DNA of 64,000 nucleotides from Littorina saxatilis (Eukaryota > Mollusca > Gastropoda > Littorinimorpha > Littorinidae), in assembly GCF_037325665.1 (NCBI RefSeq), contig NC_090261.1:26350413-26414412 (forward strand), written 5' to 3'. Positions 25,301 through 33,755 of the stretch are shown piece by piece. A program made the translations under genes and the position numbers. The notes beneath the pieces are model-generated. The model had not been told where the DNA came from, ran no database searches, and worked only from the letters and a program-made list of their open reading frames with translations. Position 1 is the first letter of the stretch, and every line of letters begins with the position of its first letter.

Positions 25301-28300
25301 CGGCAGACACGGCCGTACCACCACCCTCGGCACTGAGCGACTTCCACCCAGCCAAGGACGATACGCACACCTTCCGGTTTCGTGAATCTCCATCAGTGGC
25401 ATATGAAATGGCCAAGGTTCTAAGCAAGAACCCCCATCAGGTCAGCTCACAGCCTGACACAGTGCCGCTACTGACAGAGCATAGCACGGCCCCAGACTCT
25501 GTCAGACCGTGGCTAGCTTCCGGGAAGCTTATCACGGCCATCCCTCAGACAAAGAGGTTCATACTGAATAGCAATTCAACGAACCTCATTGACTCTTTTG
25601 CCCTACCTCGTTCCACACTGCCGGTCACGCCGGAACTGGCTACACTCAGGGAAGATGGTTACCATAGAGACAGATCAGTACCGTATACTGAGAATTCTCT
25701 GGAGGAAACAGGCAGATATCTACTAGAGTTGTCCTCTCTGTCGGAGACTTTACAAAGATCCCTCTCTCGCTCAATCGCCACGTCCCTCGAACCTTTTGAG
25801 TTCCGCACATACGCGTGCGGTAAGGACGTTAAGACTCTGCTGGCCACTTTGGCAAAAGTTTCGGCAGAACAAATGAGCGTTTCAGCGCGTTTACGCGCAC
25901 TCGGTGCACGCACGCAGATCTGCCTTTCTCTCAGGATCTAGAATCCAAGATAAGGCAACTAAAGAGTATCTCAAGTGTTCGCCTTTTACAGAGGGCGCTC
26001 TGTTAGGTCAGCCGTCCATTGACGCTCTCCACAAAGAGACGCAGGACACCAGAGACCTTGCTATAGCTAAAATAGCTCAGCACGGCTTTCCCAAACCACA
26101 GGCTAAGTATCACGGTCCAGCCAAGCCCCCGTCTTTCTCAGCCAACAGGGGCAGGACTCAGAACAACTCTGCTTCTTATAGGGGATGGGGCCGCGGTGCC
26201 CCATACCCCAAAAAGAAGCCTTCTTTTGGCAAGCCTGGGGGCTTGGGGCGCAAGCCCCACCCCCAATGATGCCTCCCCGAACCACTAATTCCCACAGCCC
26301 CCACCCCTTTGGTGGCGGGCGGGCCCTCCAGGGCACTCACAGGCTGGTTACTCAAAGTAAACAGCCAGTGGATAGTGGGGATAGTACGTTCGGGGTTCAG
26401 GCTGCTCTGGGCAGAGGGGAAGGCCCCTCTCACCAGAACACCCCCCCATTTCAAGTTTCCGAGCAGACAGGAAGCGAAGGTCACGATCCAAGGAGAGATA
26501 CAGACCCTCCTCCAAAAGAAAGCCATGGAGGAGGTTGTAGACCACAACTCTCCAGGCTTTTATGGACGGATCTTCGTTGTCCCGAAAACCTCGGGCGCTT
26601 GGCGCCCTGTTCTGGATTTGTCTCCTCTAAACAGATATTTGAGGCAGATTCGGTTAACCATGGAAACTGGCGCGTCGGTCAGGGACGCACTCAGGCTGGA
26701 GGACTGGGTGACGTCAATCCACATTCTCATCCACCACTCCGACAGGAAGTGGTTAAGGTTTTGGTGGGGCGAGAAAGTCTTTCAGTTCAGGGCTCTTCCC
26801 TTCGGACTATCCCTCGCCCCCTGGATTTTCACTATGGTAGTGAGACAGCTATGCGCTTTGGTCAGGCAAAAGGGGGTACGCCTCAGGGCCTATTTAGACG
26901 ATTGGCTAATCCTCCATCAGGATATGAATTCCTGCAATGCGCACACCCAGTAAGTTCTGCGCCAAGCAGAAGAACTGGGCTTCTCAGTGAACCAGGACAA
27001 GTCGGAACTCACGCCTTCTGTCACAAAGATGTGAGTAGGATATTTGAGCTGTGAAACACGTCGTGATTTTAACTTCCCTTAAGAGTGAATTGCGATGCGT
27101 AGGGGACAGGAGAAGCGTTACTACGGGTTTCGTGTGTTGTTTACAAGTTTGAGAAATATAGCTGGCTATGAACTGGGAACATTACAGCGCCTAAGATTTT
27201 CAACCAGGAAGGTTGTAAGCGTGTGTCGGTCTTGTTCAGGGAACAAGCTCTCTTTCAAGAGACGGGTCTCTTAAGGTAAATGATTTACTATGTTGTATAT
27301 TATTGAAGCTTGAATACATAGCTGGAATGTAAATGTTAGTGTATACAAAGTGCACTAAATTCTAGTGTGAAGTTTTAAGAGAATTCTTGTTGTGATTGTA
27401 TTTTGGTTGGGAAATTCTTGAACATAAATGTTGTTACGCATTTATGTATTGTTTAAGACAGTGATGCTATGTATGGTAGTGTCATTAGTGGATTACGTGA
27501 TTCATGGATTAAGTATAGCTTGGGTATTGACTGTGGACGGAATGTGAATGTAGAATGAACGAGAGAGATGATACATGACTGTTTAGAAAGAAGAGATGGT
27601 TTAAGAGAATGTTGTATTAAGACTTGGGTTAATTCTTTAGGAGTTTCCATGAGGAGTTTCCATGGAGTGTACGAGGGGCGGACCTCACACGGGAGAGCGC
27701 AGAAGGATGGTGGGGAAAGAGACCACATCGGCGCAGATGGCTGGACGGCGGAGTCTCCATCGTTACCGGTTGAAGAGACGACGGTTCTTTTCGCTAATAG
27801 TGGTGAAAGTGTTTCTCGGGGAGAAACGTGAAAGGTGCATGTTGGCATCTATAAGGAGAGTTTCTGGGAAATCATCATCTACATGGATTCAGCGGCACAA
27901 GGATGTGTAAATGACGACATGCAGTGAGCCGTGATACGAACTCGTGAGTGTCTGTCAACACCTTAACTTGTGCAGTAATCTATTATTGAGATAGTATCTT
28001 TATATCATTTAATCACATGTATTGAGTGATTGCGATAAGATTGTGTGAACTGTGTGGTCGAGAAGTTGATTGGTATTGATGTTTTGAGGTGAAGAATTGT
28101 GTTGTAATTTGTGAGGAATTAATAAGTCTGTATCCTCCCAAATTCTGTGTTTGAAGTGTGTAGTGCGAAGAGTGAAGAGTCAGTGTAAGTAGATAGGGCA
28201 GAACACGTATACATAAAAGTAACTCCTTTATTTGCACTATAATCCACTTCATGACACCTTCCCAGAACTTTACGTATCTAGGAATGAGATTCAACACAGT

Positions 28301-30960
28301 AGCGTGGTCAGTCCGCCCCTCACAGAGGAGGATCGACAAGCTACAAGACATGTTCACAGACACCTCCCTTACGGGATGGGGCGCCCACCTAGAGCTCCCT
28401 CCACACAGCTTCGGGCAAGTGGACAGCAACCCAAGCGATCTCGCACATAGTGTTAGAGCTAGAGGCCGTCTTTTTGGGTCTCCAGGCTTTCCTTCCTATG
28501 GTCACGGGCAAGCATATATGACTAGTCGACTGCACATGGACAGCACCACTGTGTTAGCGTACATCAACCGGCAGGGAGGCTCCCGCTCTCCCACACTTTC
28601 AGTCAGAGCATGCCATATCCTGTCTTGGTGCAATCTGCACAGGATAACGTTGTCCGCGAAACACCTTCCGGGCAAACTAAATGTTCTGGCGGATTCTCTC
28701 AGCCGGTCGTCGAAAGTCCTTCACACAGAGTGGACTATAGCCCATCACGCGCTACAGAGACTGTGGTCTCATGTAGACAAACCCTTGATCGACTTGTTTG
28801 CGACAAGGTTCTCACGCAGACTTCCGATGTTAGTCTCTCCGTTCCCAGACCCAGAAGCATGGAAAGTGAACGCGATGGAAATGGACTGGTCAGGCCTCAC
28901 GGCTTACGCGTTCCCACCTTTCCTGTTGTTAGGGAAAGTACTCAGGAAGGCAGAACTAGAACAACCATCCCTCATACTGGTCGCTCCCCGTTGCGAGAGC
29001 CAGCACTGATATCCAGATCTGATACGCCTGTCAACAGCACCTCCCATTCCATTAAACCTAGAAAAAGGAGAGCTGTTACAACCACAAACAGGCATACACC
29101 ACGAGAACCCACAGTCGTTGCGACTTCACGGGTGGATACTGTCCGGAGTTCACTAAAACACTCAGGCGCGTCAGACACAACACTAGACCTCGTTCAGAAA
29201 GCGCATAGAGAATCTACTAGTTCTGTTTACGCTTCTCACTGGACCGCATGGGTCAAATGGTGTTCCCAGAACGGGGTCATCCCCACCTCACCCTATGCAG
29301 GTGGCTAACCACCTGTCGTGGTTAGACAAGCAGGGCAGATCTCCGTCTTCCCTAAGAGTAAGAAGATCCGCCATTTCTTCTACTCTAAGACAGCTAGGCC
29401 ACAACATCAATCTCAGTGGTGTCATAGCGAGCGTTCTTAAAGGAGCCGCTATAGGATTCGTTAGGACCAGAGCCCCTCCGCCGGCCTGGGACCTCTTTCT
29501 CGTACTCAACTTTCTAAGATCTCAGGACTTCGAGCCGTTACACTTGGCGAGTCGGAGCAACTTAGCTCGAAAGACACAATTTCTAGTCTTATTAGCTACC
29601 GCTGGGTGAGGCAGCGAGGTACATGCACTCTCAGGCCTACCAAAGGATACGTCTTTCTCGAAAGACGGATCTGTAACTCTGCGTTTTCGGCCGGGTTTCC
29701 TCGCGAAAAACCAGAAACCCGGACAACCACCCCCTATCATTAGAATTCCTCCCCTCAGCAGAATTCTCGCACCAGGTGACCCCGACATAGCTAAGTGTCC
29801 TGTGAGAGCTCTAAGCAGTTACCTGGCACGCACGGCCCCAATTAGAGCTAAGGATCAAAAAGTCCTTTTCATTTTCCTGAACACGTGCGAAGCAAGGATG
29901 TTGCAAAGGTCACCTTGGCCAGATGGGTGTCTACGCTGATTAAACAGGCGTATGACTGGTGGCAAAAACTAAATGGGGGGGGGACAGTCAGTTCTCCCGC
30001 TTGCATTTGCTAGAGCACATGAAGCAAGAGCCTGGGCGTCTTCCTTAGCAGTCTTGAAATCAGGAAGACTCTCAGAGGTCCTTGACTCCGCGTACTGGAG
30101 GTCAGAGGACATCTTCATAAACTACTATCTGCGTGACATCGCCAGCATGCGACAAGATGGTAGCAACACACTACCAGCTGTAGTCGCGGCAGGACAAGTC
30201 TTGCACGCACCTTAAAGTGAGTATCCCACCACCTGAATTAGCAATCTGCTATATGTGAGTTGGGATAAGATATGTAATTTAATCGAAAATTTTAATAATA
30301 AATTTTGATTTGATTAATATACTTACCCAACTCACATCGTTAACTCCCGCCCTCCTACCCCGCTCTTTAGACCCTAATAAAAAGGGAGTATAGCTGCATC
30401 AGGAGTGAGTTTGCAAAGATGGCCACGCTGGTTATGCGCGCGCACAAGCGGAAGCAGCCTCTGTCTGGGCAGTGACCTATGGGTCAAGGCCACCCATTTT
30501 TTTTAGGGTGCTTCCCTTGTTACCAAGGTAATGCGTAGTGCAGCGTCATCAGCACTAAACTGAAGTTAAATGCTATATATGTGAGTTGGGTAAGTATATT
30601 AATTAAATCAAAATTTATTATTAAAATTTTAGATTTAAACTGACAATGGGATTTTATGGTGATTTGATCACTCACATCTGTCAGGCTCTTCGGCACACAC
30701 ACAAAATAAGCCAGATTTTATTTGCAGCCAAATACACTTTGCCTTTAGAATTAGAACATAAGGCAAGAGTATATAAATTAATAAAACAATGTTTTCTTTT
30801 TCTTTACTTAAGTATCTACTGTACCTCCACGGACAACCGCCTGGGTCTGACTGTCAGCAAGCTACCGTACGGTGTGTTGGCGTGTCTGTACGCTTACCCT
30901 ATTACTGCTGTCAAGGCCGTCAAGCAGGTGGAACTGTTCTGTGACAAACTGAGGTTATGA
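5533..30960 (+). CDS. profilin, four coding exons
   Basis: Exons 5533-5569, 8282-8379, 10812-10951 and 30813-30960 join in phase (37+98+140+148 nt) to a 140-residue protein, the usual profilin length. Profilins bind G-actin, proline-rich ligands and PI(4,5)P2 and control actin assembly in the cytoplasm. The N-terminus MASVPSWDDFVEENLL fits the profilin pattern M..W..YVDNL. A middle part LSEGETRQFLRAF corresponds to the T..E...L...F helix, GFTLTFLGEKQTQFKIY to the G....G.KY strand pair, and the end KAVKQVELFCDKLRL to the C-terminal helix (VVEKLGDYL in others). It is divergent, so the family call rests on the overall pattern, the length and the exon phases. Intron 3 is about 19.9 kb and holds three DIRS elements. 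The exon 2 donor (GAG/GTCTTT) is weak. A decayed second copy of part of exon 4 lies downstream. Confidence 0.78.
5654..5916. mobile_element. MITE in profilin intron 1
   Basis: Terminal inverted repeats of about 33 bp pair the left arm (core GTCCAGATGATGTGGGT) with the right arm (core ACCCACATCATCTGGAC). It has no coding capacity and is 263 bp long. The superfamily is not assignable, because no clear target duplication was seen. Confidence 0.7.
6010..6310. repeat. two diverged tandem units of about 155 bp
   Basis: A block containing AACTTAACGTTGAGG then GCTAGAACTTTGAAA recurs about 155 bp later as AACTTAACATTGAGG then GCTAGATCCTCTAAA. It looks like part of a tandem-structured interspersed repeat and is non-coding. 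Confidence 0.55.
6516..6543. repeat. (TA)n tract
   Basis: A short TA dinucleotide run directly abuts the hairpin element that follows; TA tracts are common insertion sites for MITEs. Confidence 0.9.
6550..6688. repeat. long near-perfect hairpin
   Basis: Two arms of about 60 nt, the left beginning GCTATTGTGTTTTCA and the right ending TGAAAACACAATAGC, surround a short centre with GACGAGTCG repeats. The whole 139-nt unit would fold into one stem. It is probably a foldback-type MITE or one terminus of a larger element reaching to about 7440; no protein is encoded. Confidence 0.75.
6689..7949. other. profilin intron 1, no exon recognised
   Basis: Open frames occur (for example 7437-7709 and 7612-7854 on +), but the profilin reading frame is complete and in phase without them and none shows family motifs. 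Part of this block may belong to the element whose terminus is the hairpin at 6550-6688. Confidence 0.5.
7950..8235. mobile_element. MITE next to profilin exon 2
   Basis: A 286-bp palindromic element: the left arm CTGATGGGGTCTATGTCGAC pairs with a right arm ending GTCGACATATACCCCATCAG, and inner segments GATTCCCTGTA and TACAGAGAATC continue the pairing. It ends 46 bp before exon 2. The element at 49069-49630 shares the internal CCTGTAGG/CCTGTA design and is probably a relative. Confidence 0.8.
8282..8379 (+). CDS. profilin exon 2
   Basis: The acceptor TTCGCAG/AG is followed by codons for ENLLHSNLFCGVCLLSQLGD and IVYTFGQLTNLSE, ending phase 0 at GAG/GTCTTT. The donor lacks the usual purine at +3, but the joined frame and length suit profilin and no better donor was seen. 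Confidence 0.7.
8585..8862. repeat. interspersed repeat family R1, copy 1
   Basis: It contains the family's shared blocks: CACCTTTGGAGGTGAAGTCC, AGAGCTTATTTCTAAGCCCT, AACTCTACAATCCACAGGTG and a closing block around GCGAACAACTCTGCAGAGTC. Copies 2 and 3 lie at 9135 and 9733. No coding content; probably a non-autonomous DNA element. Confidence 0.7.
9135..9619. repeat. interspersed repeat family R1, copy 2, with (CA)n
   Basis: It opens with a small palindrome CCCGGCTTCGCCGGG, then carries the same blocks as copy 1. A (CA)n run at about 9355-9403 and a TATATCTAT-rich stretch sit in its middle. It ends with the shared GCGAACAACTCTGCAGAGTC block. Confidence 0.7.
9733..10405. repeat. interspersed repeat family R1, copy 3, with (CAGA)n
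   Basis: The head matches copies 1 and 2 (CACCTTTGAAGGCGAAGTCC). The distal half is different, running through AAATTTGAAAAAGATCCACC into a tetranucleotide CAGA tract at about 10350-10384 and a closing TATATATATAGATGG. It may be a composite of two elements. Confidence 0.6.
10812..10951 (+). CDS. profilin exon 3
   Basis: The acceptor TTTTGCCACAG/GGTGAG opens codons GETRQFLRAF through GFTLTFLGEKQTQFKIYSK and ends CTTTTTGCAG/GTGAGT, a consensus donor. It covers the central helix and the actin-facing strands of profilin. It ends phase 2, and exon 4 supplies the missing base. Confidence 0.78.
11421..11640 (+). repeat. left inverted terminal repeat of DIRS element 1
   Basis: It begins CAATTAAATTACATATC and runs to the ATGTTTTATTCATTC block; the same text in reverse complement forms 16840-17060. 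Confidence 0.85.
11810..14047 (+). CDS. gag-like ORF of DIRS element 1 (fossil part)
   Basis: An open frame of 745 codons lies at the 5' end of the element; the likely start is the Met in MADSAKKEPSS at about 11843. It is rich in Ser, Pro, Lys and Arg and ends in a Gly/Arg/Ser-rich basic tail, as DIRS gag-like proteins do. Residues around 195-345 hold three copies of a unit of about 44 residues marked by CSHHDLQGPVL and LPPRGQEVV (12400-12815). DIRS element 3 has a related protein region without this array. The gag assignment is from position and composition. Confidence 0.7.
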   Translation: MFTFVCKTNASMADSAKKEPSSRQVAITESPSKKAAKKPKGSRVTVFEPVSQNTFTVEIDNPKSRIMPALKQECKSAPVKASIASEKEDLSAMFATFSDQMRCMFLSELRSASEHLLSLQARTVDDRSRSRVKAAPSATITSAYVHAEQYSGEDGKSFPHHASTSGFSSSIKGTVTVPQGDTHGRSLLPPGAGQEAVIRLETCSHHDLQGPVLRSEDTQVPVCYTDATSVQRSKLPPRVREVVGRQEICSHHDLQGPVLLTEDTRMPICIKVSLAQRSSLPPRGQEVVVRQETRSHHDLQGPVLPTGDKQVPVCSTKASLAQLSTLPLRGQEVLSREDTSRGHASRGTSLSDDTAYDYDSHYGGDFPVGTSVPEGESEYGASLSDEDPNFRLPDKLPHAVALAAQVASRYFEEGVVSTTSLSAPPPSAVRDFRSTQGEKQTFKFRESPSVAYEMSKILAKNSRSEYVPLDTVPLLSSHSPAPELAQPWLASAQPTPYVGHAAARKFYLNSLPRNLLDTFSLPRAPLPVTPELATLREDGYNKDRAVPYTESALVALEETGRYNLELASLLETLLRSLSRSIATSLEPFEFRQDASGKDVTTLLATLAKVSAEQMRLSAHLYAHAVHTRRSAFLSGSRIQDKATLEALKLSPFMEGALLGQPSLDALHKQTRDDRDLAIAKIAQHGFPKPQSKSFGPPKPSASSANRGRSAQASSSSRGRGRGPPYHKKKPSFGNSRGSGREAHPQ
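14450..16660 (+). mobile_element. RNase H and tyrosine recombinase region of DIRS element 1 (fossil part)
   Basis: RNase H signs are FTDASLSGWG and HTDNTTVASY, followed by the LADSLSRSSK segment usual in DIRS pol. The recombinase side shows VYASHWTAWVKWC and LRVRRSAISATLRQLG (core-binding part), then a catalytic-domain stretch and, near 16560-16650, SEDVFINYYLRD. The region is broken and a SINE lies within the recombinase part. Confidence 0.75.
16063..16364 (+). mobile_element. tRNA-derived SINE family S1, copy 1
   Basis: A 302-bp SINE with a 13-bp target duplication TCAACGCTGATCA (16050-16062 and 16365-16377). The head has a tRNA-like box B GGGTTTGAACCCC and a box A-like GTGGTAAGGCATCC. The tail is (AAAC)n. 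Two relatives in the opposite orientation lie at 46848-47151 and 51547-51836. It inserted into DIRS element 1 after that element had arrived. Confidence 0.9.
16690..16790 (+). repeat. internal complementary region of DIRS element 1
   Basis: It contains, back to back, the reverse complements of the element's extreme left end (GATATGTAATTTAATTG) and right end (ATTAATATACTTACCC). This is the circle-junction template region that defines DIRS elements. Confidence 0.8.
16840..17060 (+). repeat. right inverted terminal repeat of DIRS element 1
   Basis: Reverse complement of the left arm, ending in the AT-rich extreme end TTATTATTAAAATATT where element 2 begins directly. Confidence 0.8.
17061..17290 (+). 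repeat. left inverted terminal repeat of DIRS element 2
   Basis: It carries the block from CACATGCTAGATGTCG to GCCAGCATCCGTAATAATC; the same text in reverse complement is at about 22757-22915. Confidence 0.85.
22757..22980 (+). repeat. right inverted terminal repeat of DIRS element 2
   Basis: Begins GATTATTACGGATGCTGGC and ends in the AT-rich TTAATTAAAAATTTT that meets element 3. Confidence 0.85.
23266..24132 (-). mobile_element. long tRNA-headed SINE, about 870 bp
   Basis: The tRNA-like head on the - strand at about 24130-24065 reads GTAGCGCAGTGGTTAGCGC (box A) and GGTTCGAATCCC (box B). An A-rich tail with AAC units lies at the other end (about 23266-23295). A matching TTTCTACC at 23258-23265 and 24133-24140 is a target duplication. 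The body is unusually long for a SINE. It disrupts the leader of DIRS element 3. Confidence 0.75.
27019..28256. mobile_element. solo LTR inside DIRS element 3 (fossil)
   Basis: A 1,238-bp unit starting TGTCA and ending TGACA, flanked by an exact 5-bp duplication CCTTC (27014-27018 and 28257-28261). The size, TG...CA ends and 5-bp duplication are those of an LTR retrotransposon (Gypsy or BEL-like) reduced to one LTR by recombination between its two LTRs. No internal coding part remains. It is younger than the DIRS copy it interrupts. Confidence 0.85.
30245..30340 (+). repeat. internal complementary region of DIRS element 3
   Basis: It contains reverse complements of both extreme ends joined at CGAAAATTTTAATAATAAAT, the same architecture as in elements 1 and 2. 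Confidence 0.8.
30395..30635 (+). repeat. right inverted terminal repeat of DIRS element 3
   Basis: Begins GTGAGTTTGCAAAGATGGCC and ends in TTATTATTAAAATTTT, after which unique profilin intron resumes. The left arm is at about 22985-23185. Confidence 0.85.
30813..30960 (+). CDS. profilin exon 4 (terminal coding exon)
   Basis: A pyrimidine-rich acceptor (TCTTTACTTAAG) opens the codons IYCTSTDNRLGLTVSKLPYG and VLACLYAYPITAVKAVKQVE, then LFCDKLRL and TGA at 30958. It matches the C-terminal strands and helix of profilin. The exon starts 178 bp after the DIRS array. Confidence 0.78.
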
Positions 30961-31171
30961 GATTATTTTGTAGGTGTTTGGCAACATGTATTGTAGGATA
31001 GTTACATAGTATTGTTATTTCTAACTGTATTTTAGTGCGTGTGCAAGTGCCTTTTGCTATTGTACATCGCCGTGAGCTCAGGTGTGAAGGGGCGATTTAT
31101 GTGTTAATTATTATTATTATTACTACATGTATAACATATGCTGTGACACTGACGTTCTTTCTTTGTTGTGT

Positions 31172-31268
31172 GGTGTGTTGGTGTGTCTGTACACTTACCC
31201 TGTTACTGCCACCAAGGCTGTCAAACAGATAGCTAAATGGACTGTTCTCTGACAAAGTGTGGTTGTGA
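31172..31268 (+). pseudogene. decayed duplicate of the profilin last exon
   Basis: About 97 bp downstream of the stop mirror 30871-30960: GGTGTGTTGG then GTGTCTGTACACTTACCCTG against the exon's GTGTCTGTACGCTTACCCTA. Most differences in the first 55 bases are transitions. In the matching frame it reads GVLVCLYTYPVTATKAVKQ and then diverges to a stop. No clear AG acceptor precedes it, so it is a partial tandem duplicate in the 3' UTR or flank, not an obvious alternative exon. Confidence 0.75.
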
Positions 31269-31410
31269 CACATAATGTGACACTTGTGTTCTTGCTTTGC
31301 TTTGATTGATTTTGATGAAACGGTGATAACCTAGTGCCTTCTTGCTGCTTCACATTTCTTGATATGGGTGAAGCCCCCCTGGCCTGTATACAGTATAGTA
31401 TTTTTCAACT

Positions 31411-31689
31411 TTCTTTATTCTTAATTTGGTGTTTAACGTTGTTTTCAACCACGAAGGTTATATCGCGACGGGGAAAGGGGGGGAGATGGGATAGAGCCAT
31501 TTGTTAATTGTTTCTTGTTCACAAAAGCACTAATCAAAAAATTGCTCCAGGGGCTTGCAACGTAGTACAATATATTACCTTGCTGGGGAGCATCGGGTAA
31601 ATTCTATACAAGAAACACTTAAGGGTAAAAGGAGAAACAGAATCCGTTTGTCGCCTCTTACGACATGCTGGGGAGCATCGGGTAAATTC
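31411..31689 (-). mobile_element. SINE family S2, copy 1, 5'-truncated
   Basis: Flanked by TTTTTCAACT at 31401-31410 and 31690-31699. The body matches the copy at 33371-33742 (GGTGTTTAACGTTGTTTTCA, GTCGCCTCTTACGACATGC). The head seen in copy 2 (CCGCGGGTTAGGGGGAAG on the - strand) is missing. Confidence 0.85.
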
Positions 31690-31989
31690 TTTTTCAACTG
31701 GGTAAAGCTGTACATAAAAGGCTTTGTTCCAATATTAAAACAAAAAATATTGTCTGCTACCTGGTTTGTACGTTTATGAGTGATAAAATGTGCTGCTTTG
31801 CTGAGATAGAAAAACTGCTTTCAAACATGCTGTTTAGTGCTAATTTTATGATTACTGATCTTTCTACAATAATAATATGGATATTGCAGTACATTAATAA
31901 GGAGATGTGCTCATGTAAATGTACTGTACACATTCTTGCGTTCACTGCACTGCTTTCAAAGGAATGCCAACAAAAACTTACACTACCAG

Positions 31990-32050
31990 GCACTTCATCA
32001 TACAGGCATATAATCACACACACACACACACACACACACTCACCATCTAT
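31990..32050. repeat. (CA)n microsatellite
   Basis: A short CA run within the tail-to-tail interval; reading frames over it are artefacts. Confidence 0.8.
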
Positions 32051-32189
32051 ATACAGAGTCTGCTCACTCAAAAGCCAACTCTCAAAAACAAGTTCTCAAC
32101 TCATTTTATAAACATGAATAAAAACATCTGAAGAAAAAAAAGAACAAGAATTTTCTCAGTAACCATTTCACTTAAAAAATAAAAGCAGA

Positions 32190-32446
32190 TATGTGACCCT
32201 CCACCACGAAATGAGTCGCATGTCACCTCGCGCGGTTCTGCGCTAGGCTTGATATAAGTCCGGAGAGTGTATGGTAACAGCGTGAGGGTCACCTTAGTCA
32301 CAGGCTTATAACTCAAACAGTTTTCGCTCTTTTCCAAAACGGTTTTCACCACTGGATAGAGCATAAAAAACTCTTTAGGAAAATGTAAAAATATGAAAAT
32401 CATGCAAAGGTGACATGCGACTCATTCCGTGGTGGAGGGTCACATA
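32190..32446. mobile_element. MITE with about 38-bp terminal inverted repeats
   Basis: The left arm TATGTGACCCTCCACCACGA pairs with a right arm ending CGTGGTGGAGGGTCACATA, and the pairing continues through ATGAGTCGCATGTCACCT. It is 257 bp long and non-coding. Confidence 0.9.
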
Positions 32447-33370
32447 TATACAAACTATACTTTAAAATTGAAATATGAACTGCTTATACATGCATTACCA
32501 AACCTGTGAACAGTACCACTCATACATATTTGCACACTGAGGTACTTGATTCATGCAGCATCAAAAATAGATATGGTGTACTCTTTCCCTTTACAGTCTC
32601 GTGCTAAATCGTATGAAAGTGTATGTGTGTGCCTGTATCAGTGTGTGTGTCCAAGATCCTTTTTTTTCTTCTTGAAAAAGTGACCTGACCCAAAAAAGTT
32701 TTAAAAAAAGGTAATTTTTAATCCTCCATTTTGTCCACATCAATGCTGATTTACTGTTTCAATAAGACTCGTTATTGAATGGCAAAGAAGAATTAAATTG
32801 GTTTAAATAAGAATCAAGTATGTTTAGACAAAACAATGCTGAATAGATGAGCCTAGCATTGTACATGTTTTGCAGTTAATTCAGTTACATGTGTTGTTAG
32901 CAATACATTCATGCACTGATATTCATACAACTACAAGCTGGAAGTGGTTGAACAAAATGTTACATTAATTACAAGAAAAGTATTCAGTAGTATTTACATG
33001 AGAAGGTATTCACATGTTACTGTCCTGATCCAAACCATGCCTATCACGTGCAAAGGTTTGTGCTGCATGTACAGTGTGATTATGAAGAAAATAAGAATAG
33101 AATCTTACTCGGTAGCCAGTTTTGCAATATTGATAGCCCGAAGACAAATGATACCTGTCAAATCAATTCTTGATTAAGTGTAAAAAAAAAAAAAATGGAC
33201 AGATTAAAAAAATGTCTTAGCAATGCTTTTCCCTTTTTGCAAGTGAGAAGTCAAACAGCGGATATGAATATAAAATTGTCATGATTTCAAGCCTTCTTCT
33301 CATCAAGGCAAGTGCAAGATTTATGAAAACAAACCAGTGCAGCAAACACTTCCACCATTAAGCACCTTGT

Positions 33371-33742
33371 TTCTTTCTTTCTTTCTTTCTTTGGTGTTTA
33401 ACGTCGTTTTCAACCACGAAGGTTATATCGCGGCGGGGAAAGGGGGGAGATGGGATAGAGCCACTTGTCAATTGTTTCTTGTTCACAAAAGCACTAATCA
33501 AAAATTTGCTCCAGGGGCTTGCAACGTAGTACAATATATTACCTTGCTGGGAGAATGCAAGTTTCCAGTACAAAGGACTTAACATTTCTTACATACTGCT
33601 TGACTAAAATATTTACAAAAAATGACTATATTCTATACAAGAAACACTTAACAAGGGTAAAAGGAGAAACAGAATCCGTTAGTCGCCTCTTACGACATGC
33701 TGGGGAGCATCGGGTAAATTCTTCCCCCTAACCCGCGGGGGG
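33371..33742 (-). mobile_element. SINE family S2, copy 2, full length
   Basis: A 13-bp duplication TTAAGCACCTTGT (33358-33370 and 33743-33755) brackets 372 bp with a (GAAA)n tail on the - strand, seen as (CTTT)n at 33371. The head on - reads CCGCGGGTTAGGGGGAAG. I do not see a canonical tRNA box pair, so this may be a tRNA-less or strongly diverged SINE. Confidence 0.9.
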
Positions 33743-33755
33743 TTAAGCACCTTGT

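Larger units (their letters stand above)
22981..30635 (+). mobile_element. DIRS-like retroelement 3 (fossil)
   Basis: Parts: left inverted terminal repeat about 22985-23185, gag-like region about 24270-26270, reverse transcriptase from about 26400 (VVPKTSGAWRPVLDLSPLNR; YLDDWLI at about 26895), RNase H about 28380-28730, recombinase about 29150-30210 (VYASHWTAWVKWC, RSEDIFINYYLRD), internal complementary region about 30245-30340 and right inverted repeat about 30395-30600. It is broken, with a handful of breaks, and carries two later insertions: a SINE (23266-24132) and a solo LTR (27019-28256). Its arms differ at about seven positions by eye, so it looks older than elements 1 and 2. Confidence 0.85.

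Noticed and set aside
27453-27848. 131-residue ORF on the - strand
   Set aside because: It lies wholly inside the solo LTR and has no recognisable domain.
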